DNA from: Hyphobacterium marinum
GTDB lineage: Bacteria; Pseudomonadota; Alphaproteobacteria; Caulobacterales; Maricaulaceae
Direction: 5' to 3'
DNA length: 64,000 nt
Assembly: GCF_036330325.1 (NCBI RefSeq)
Contig: NZ_JAZDRO010000002.1
Span: forward strand, 248,001 to 312,000
Shown here: positions 60,664 to 64,000 of the stretch, one piece after another
Layout of the letters: the number at the start of each line of letters is the position of its first letter
Position numbering within the stretch: position 1 is the stretch's first letter
Translations under genes and position numbers: made by a program
Notes under the pieces: model-generated
Databases searched by the model: none
What the model saw: only the letters and a program-made list of their open reading frames with translations
What the model was told of the DNA's origin: nothing

Positions 60664-61697
60664 ACCGGTTCAAGCGCGGCGCGATCGGAGGCCGCTTCCT
60701 TCTCCTCGCCCTCATCATTCTTGGCCTGTTCATGGCCTATACCGGCTATTGGTTCTATGCCCGCAGCCAGATCATCGCCTCGACTGAAGCCTGGATCGAT
60801 GAACAGGGCGCGGCCGGCTATGTCATCACCCGCGAGCGCCTGAATGTCGGCGGCTTTCCCTACCGGTTCGAAGTCGTCATCGACCGGCCCCATATCGAGG
60901 CTCCCGATACCGAAGGTGGCTGGACGGCAGATGCCGAACGCCTGACGGCCCACGCCCTGCCCTATGACTTTTCACGCTGGATCGTCGATGTCGGGACACC
61001 GATCATGGTCGACTGGCCGACGCCGGTGCGCAGTGTTCACCGGGTCGAAGCCACACACGCCCGGATCAGCCTGTCCGGTAACGGACGGTCAACGCAACGC
61101 CTCGGGGTTGAGCTCGACGGCCTGAACATCCTGACGCTCGAGGGCGAACCCCGCCCGGTCCGTTCGGCGGAACGCATGCGCCTGGTCGCCGAAAGCAATG
61201 ACGACGGAATCATGCAGGTCCGAGCCGCCTTTGGCGAGATTCGCCTGAACCCCGAATTCGGTGATGGCCGCCTGCGCGAGGCGTTTGGCGAGGATGTCGC
61301 CCTGGCGCAACTCGGCCTGTCCATCCAACACTGGCCCGAGCTTGCGCGCAATGGTGATGCCGGCGAGTGGGCCCGGGCGCGCGGGCGCATGGTCATTCTC
61401 GATACACGTCTGGACTGGGGCGATCTCGATATCTCGGCCGAGGGCGACATCACGCTGGATGGTCAGCTTCGTCCCGAAGGCCGCCTCAGCCTGTATTTTC
61501 TCGATCCCGGCCTCGTCGCCGACCGCCTGGAATCCAGCGGCGTCATTTCCGCTGATGACGCGCGCGCCTTGCGCCTGCTGTCCCAGGCAGCACCGCGGGA
61601 CGAGCGCGGTTCGGCCCTGCCGCTGCTGTTGCGCAATGGGGGCATCTATCTCGGCCCGGTCCGCCTGGGCGAAACCGGTTCGCTCGCCGAAAACTAG
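60660..61697 (+). CDS. DUF2125 domain-containing protein
   Basis: A 345-residue protein with an N-terminal anchor (FLLLALIILGLFMAYTGYWF) and a long AsmA-like beta-rich periplasmic domain (VITRERLNVGGFPYRFEVVI, and so on). DUF2125 is restricted mainly to alphaproteobacteria; its role is unknown but envelope-related given the neighbours. It begins in an ATGA overlap with plsC and ends overlapping hisC on the other strand. Confidence 0.88.
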   Translation: MNRFKRGAIGGRFLLLALIILGLFMAYTGYWFYARSQIIASTEAWIDEQGAAGYVITRERLNVGGFPYRFEVVIDRPHIEAPDTEGGWTADAERLTAHALPYDFSRWIVDVGTPIMVDWPTPVRSVHRVEATHARISLSGNGRSTQRLGVELDGLNILTLEGEPRPVRSAERMRLVAESNDDGIMQVRAAFGEIRLNPEFGDGRLREAFGEDVALAQLGLSIQHWPELARNGDAGEWARARGRMVILDTRLDWGDLDISAEGDITLDGQLRPEGRLSLYFLDPGLVADRLESSGVISADDARALRLLSQAAPRDERGSALPLLLRNGGIYLGPVRLGETGSLAEN

Positions 61698-62782
61698 GCT
61701 TTCAGGAATTCGGCAAGCGCGTTAACGACGGCGCGGTTCTGCACCGCTGTCCCGGCGGTCAGGCGCAGCGCGTGGGGAATGCCGTAAGCCGCAACCGGGC
61801 GCAGGATCAGCCCTCTAGACGTCAGGAAGGCATCGGCATCGGTGGCGCGTTTTCCGTCCGTGTCAGGGAAGTGCACGAGCACGAAATTGCCTACGCTCGG
61901 CGTCACGTCCAGGCCCAACCCGCCCAGCTGCTGGCGCAGGAAGGCCAGCTGTTCGCGATTGTGCTCGGCGGACCGGCGCTGAAATTCGGTATCGCGGATC
62001 GCGGCGGTTCCAGCGGCGATGGCCGGTGCATTCACGTTGAACGGTCCGCGCACGCGGTTCAGCACGTCAATGATCGACCGGTCGGCATAGGCCCAACCCA
62101 GACGCAGGGCGGCCAAGCCATGGATTTTGGAGAAGGTCCGCGTGACCACGACATTGTCATGGTTCCGGGCGAGGTCGACACCGGTCTCGTAATCGGCCTC
62201 GTCGACATATTCGGCATAGGCCTCGTCAAGGACGAGCAGCGTCGTTGACGGCAAGCCGGCATGCAGTCGGCGGATTTCATCGCCCGGAAGATAGGTGCCG
62301 GTCGGATTGTTCGGATTGGCCAGAAAAACGATCTTTGCGTCGTCGCCAGCCGCTTCGAGAATCGCATCAACGCTGGCGCGATAATCCGTTTCCGGCGCGC
62401 TGACGAGTTCGGCTCCCGACTGCATCGCGACAAGCCGGTAAACGAGGAAACCGTATTGCGACTGCACGACCTTGTCGCCGGGCCCCAGATAGGACCGGCC
62501 CAGGAGTTGAAGCAGCTCGTCTGATCCCGTGCCGCAGACAATCCGGTCAGCTTCAAGGCCGGTCATTTCGGCAATCGCGGCGCGCAGTTTTACCGCGCCG
62601 CCGTCAGGATAGAGGTTCAGCGATTTCGCGGCCGCCTCGAATGCCTCGCGCGCCTTGGGAGAGCAGCCGAGCGGATTTTCGTTCGACGACAGCTTGACCG
62701 GGTTGGCGATGCCGGGCGCGTCGGCCGCACCGGGCTTGTAGGGGCGAATGTCGAGAATGCCGGGGCGCGGTTCGAGGGTCAT
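61694..62782 (-). CDS. hisC: Histidinol-phosphate aminotransferase
   Basis: A 362-residue PLP enzyme. KLSSNENPLGCSPKAREAFE near the N-terminus, FLANPNNPTGTYLPGDEI, and the PLP-lysine in TFSKIHGLAALRLGWAYAD are as expected for HisC. It also may accept aromatic amino acids. Its start overlaps the stop of the upstream methyltransferase gene (ATGA). Confidence 0.95.
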   Translation of the reverse strand: MTLEPRPGILDIRPYKPGAADAPGIANPVKLSSNENPLGCSPKAREAFEAAAKSLNLYPDGGAVKLRAAIAEMTGLEADRIVCGTGSDELLQLLGRSYLGPGDKVVQSQYGFLVYRLVAMQSGAELVSAPETDYRASVDAILEAAGDDAKIVFLANPNNPTGTYLPGDEIRRLHAGLPSTTLLVLDEAYAEYVDEADYETGVDLARNHDNVVVTRTFSKIHGLAALRLGWAYADRSIIDVLNRVRGPFNVNAPAIAAGTAAIRDTEFQRRSAEHNREQLAFLRQQLGGLGLDVTPSVGNFVLVHFPDTDGKRATDADAFLTSRGLILRPVAAYGIPHALRLTAGTAVQNRAVVNALAEFLKA

Positions 62783-63558
62783 GGATTGTCCGTTCGGGAA
62801 GTGCGGGATGCGGGCTTGCCGCCACGAGATACAGTGCGGGCCCCGGCCCCTTCAAGACCGCGGATGCGAATCTCCTTCGCGCGCGCTGCGCGCGGTGTCA
62901 GGGCCGCAACCCGTTTGACCGCTTCAACAAGGATCAGGCCGGACAGGCGCGAGAAGAGTTTTTCGCCGGTCGCCTCCCAGAATTCACCCCGGGCCCCCTT
63001 GCAGCACCAGGTAAAGGGCGGCGCATAGAGCGCGCGCGACCAGGCCGTCGCCTCGAAGGCGGAGTCGGCGAGCACATCCTGAAGCTGGCTCTTGGAAAAC
63101 GGTCGGCCATGCCCGAAGGGCGTCGCGTCGCCGCGGGCCCACAGGCCCGAGCGGTTCGGCACGATCAGCGCCACACGGCCCTGCGGGGCGGTGATGCGCC
63201 AGACTTCGCGCAGGAAGGCAGGGATCGAGTCCACTTCCTCGAGTGCATGCAGCAGGACCACGCGGTCAAAGAGCGCATCGGGGAAAGGCAGGCGGCATTC
63301 ATCGCCCAGCGCGGTGCGAGACTTGGCCTCGCCGCCCGGCCAGATGATCGCGCCCTGCGGTCCCGGCATGAAGGCCACGCTGCGCCGCGGTTGATCTCCA
63401 AACCGGTCCAGAAGCGGCGGCGCAAACCCAAGGCCCAGTACATCGAGGTCCCGCATGTCGGGCCACAGGACGCTGATCCGCCGCCAGATCATGGCCTCGG
63501 CGGTCTCGCCGCGCGGCGAGTGGTAGAAGCGTTCGAGTTCAACGGCGTCGCGGCGCAT
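62779..63558 (-). CDS. Class I SAM-dependent methyltransferase
   Basis: A 259-residue protein. The fold is recognisable from DLDVLGLGFAPPLLDRFGDQ (SAM motif I, slightly diverged), LPFPDALFDRVVLLHALEEV (motif II/III) and GRVALIVPNRSGLWARGD. Similar proteins sit beside gloB in many alphaproteobacteria; the substrate is unknown. It heads the methyltransferase - hisC operon and is divergent from gloB. Confidence 0.88.
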   Translation of the reverse strand: MRRDAVELERFYHSPRGETAEAMIWRRISVLWPDMRDLDVLGLGFAPPLLDRFGDQPRRSVAFMPGPQGAIIWPGGEAKSRTALGDECRLPFPDALFDRVVLLHALEEVDSIPAFLREVWRITAPQGRVALIVPNRSGLWARGDATPFGHGRPFSKSQLQDVLADSAFEATAWSRALYAPPFTWCCKGARGEFWEATGEKLFSRLSGLILVEAVKRVAALTPRAARAKEIRIRGLEGAGARTVSRGGKPASRTSRTDNP

Positions 63559-63651
63559 GGATATTCCCGGTTCGCGGCGGTAGCAGACGGGTGTTAGGTT
63601 GGACTTTCAGCGACCAAAAGCAAGCGCTGGCCATATGCAGGACAGTACGCC

Positions 63652-64000
63652 ATGACCGAACTCCTCATCCGCCAGTTTCCCTGTCTGCAGGACAATTACG
63701 GATTCCTGGTCCACGAGCCCGTATCCGGCGAAACCGCCTGCATCGATACGCCCGACGCCGACCGCATCCAGTACGAGGCGGAAAAGGCCGGCTGGACGAT
63801 CACGCAGATCTGGAACACGCATCACCATTTCGACCATGCGGGCGGCAATCTGGCGCTGAAGGCCGCCACCGGGGCGCGCATCATCGCACCGGCCTATGAC
63901 GCGCACCGGATCGACGGCATCGATGTGGAAGTGCGCGAAGGCGATACGGTGCAGCTGGGCGAAGCGAGCGCCAAGGTCCTGCACACGCCGGGGCATACGA
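63652..64000 (+). CDS. gloB: Hydroxyacylglutathione hydrolase (glyoxalase II), 3' end outside window
   Basis: The first 116 residues of a metallo-beta-lactamase-fold enzyme, cut by the window edge. RQFPCLQDNYGFLVHEP is the usual glyoxalase II start, and THHHFDHAGGN carries the HxHxDH metal ligands; VLHTPGHT at the very end leads to the next ligand. It hydrolyses S-lactoylglutathione in methylglyoxal detoxification. Confidence 0.93.
   Translation, partial: MTELLIRQFPCLQDNYGFLVHEPVSGETACIDTPDADRIQYEAEKAGWTITQIWNTHHHFDHAGGNLALKAATGARIIAPAYDAHRIDGIDVEVREGDTVQLGEASAKVLHTPGHT

Overview
This is a high-GC stretch of what looks like an ordinary alphaproteobacterial chromosome. Support comes from the SUV3-like helicase / S4 protein / FdxA / CarD / RpoH neighbourhood, a HIG1-type twin-transmembrane protein, an FtsEX - YdcF - PlsC - DUF2125 run, a TlpA / argH / LptM / DUF4175 run, and a HisKA_2/HWE-type histidine kinase. 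The gene style fits a marine, stalked-type lineage (Caulobacterales / Maricaulales / Hyphomonadaceae sensu lato). That placement is inference; no rRNA or other phylogenetic marker is present. I see no prophage, transposase, plasmid function or CRISPR array. Genes are tightly packed, with many 4-base ATGA overlaps.

Layout. 1-4349: end of a DUF3108 protein, SUV3-like helicase, S4 RNA-binding protein, TerB-like protein and ferredoxin FdxA. 4353-8476 (minus): an ABC efflux cassette (membrane-fusion adaptor, ATPase, two FtsX-type permeases) sitting between fdxA and carD. 8767-10286: carD, a clear terminator, and rpoH. 10283-14921: degenerate thermonuclease, HCCA isomerase-like DsbA-family protein, sorbosone dehydrogenase-like lipoprotein, PEP-mutase-like lyase and Ada. 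15017-17070: a 30-residue membrane micropeptide, a PAS-GAF histidine kinase and tRNA-Arg(CCT). 17088-18724: a MerR regulator facing a short cation transporter plus an ICMT-like protein, with a textbook MerR promoter between them. 18777-30703: SDR, PgeF, SelO, alpha/beta hydrolase, macro domain, DUF924, acyl-CoA synthetase, acetate-type symporter with its DUF4212 partner, and hypotheticals.

30753-32076: a DUF4172-Fic protein with two equal palindromic operators beside tRNA-Leu(CAA). 32213-38254: ExoD, DsbB, Coq7, a secreted eight-cysteine peptide, a secreted protein of unknown function and a MacAB-like exporter. 38251-45536: HNH nuclease, esterase, GluQRS, DMT transporter, Rieske oxygenase, HIG1 protein, serine hydrolase, cobalamin adenosyltransferase and YceI. 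45608-48146: membrane beta-lactamase-like hydrolase divergent from a PadR / HAAS-like pair. 48251-50548: etfBA plus a degenerate class III cyclase-like protein. 50545-52024: Gly/Glu-repeat lipoprotein divergent from a PiuC-type dioxygenase. 52021-56827: TlpA, argH, LptM, DUF4175. 56842-64000: zinc-ribbon protein, ftsEX, YdcF, PlsC, DUF2125, hisC, methyltransferase and the start of gloB.

Most of the window is housekeeping: envelope biogenesis, stress transcription, electron transfer and amino-acid synthesis. The parts least explained by known systems are the cysteine-rich peptide and its exporter-containing neighbourhood, the Fic gene with duplicated operators, the cyclase-like protein behind etfBA, the Gly/Glu lipoprotein, and the 30-residue micropeptide.
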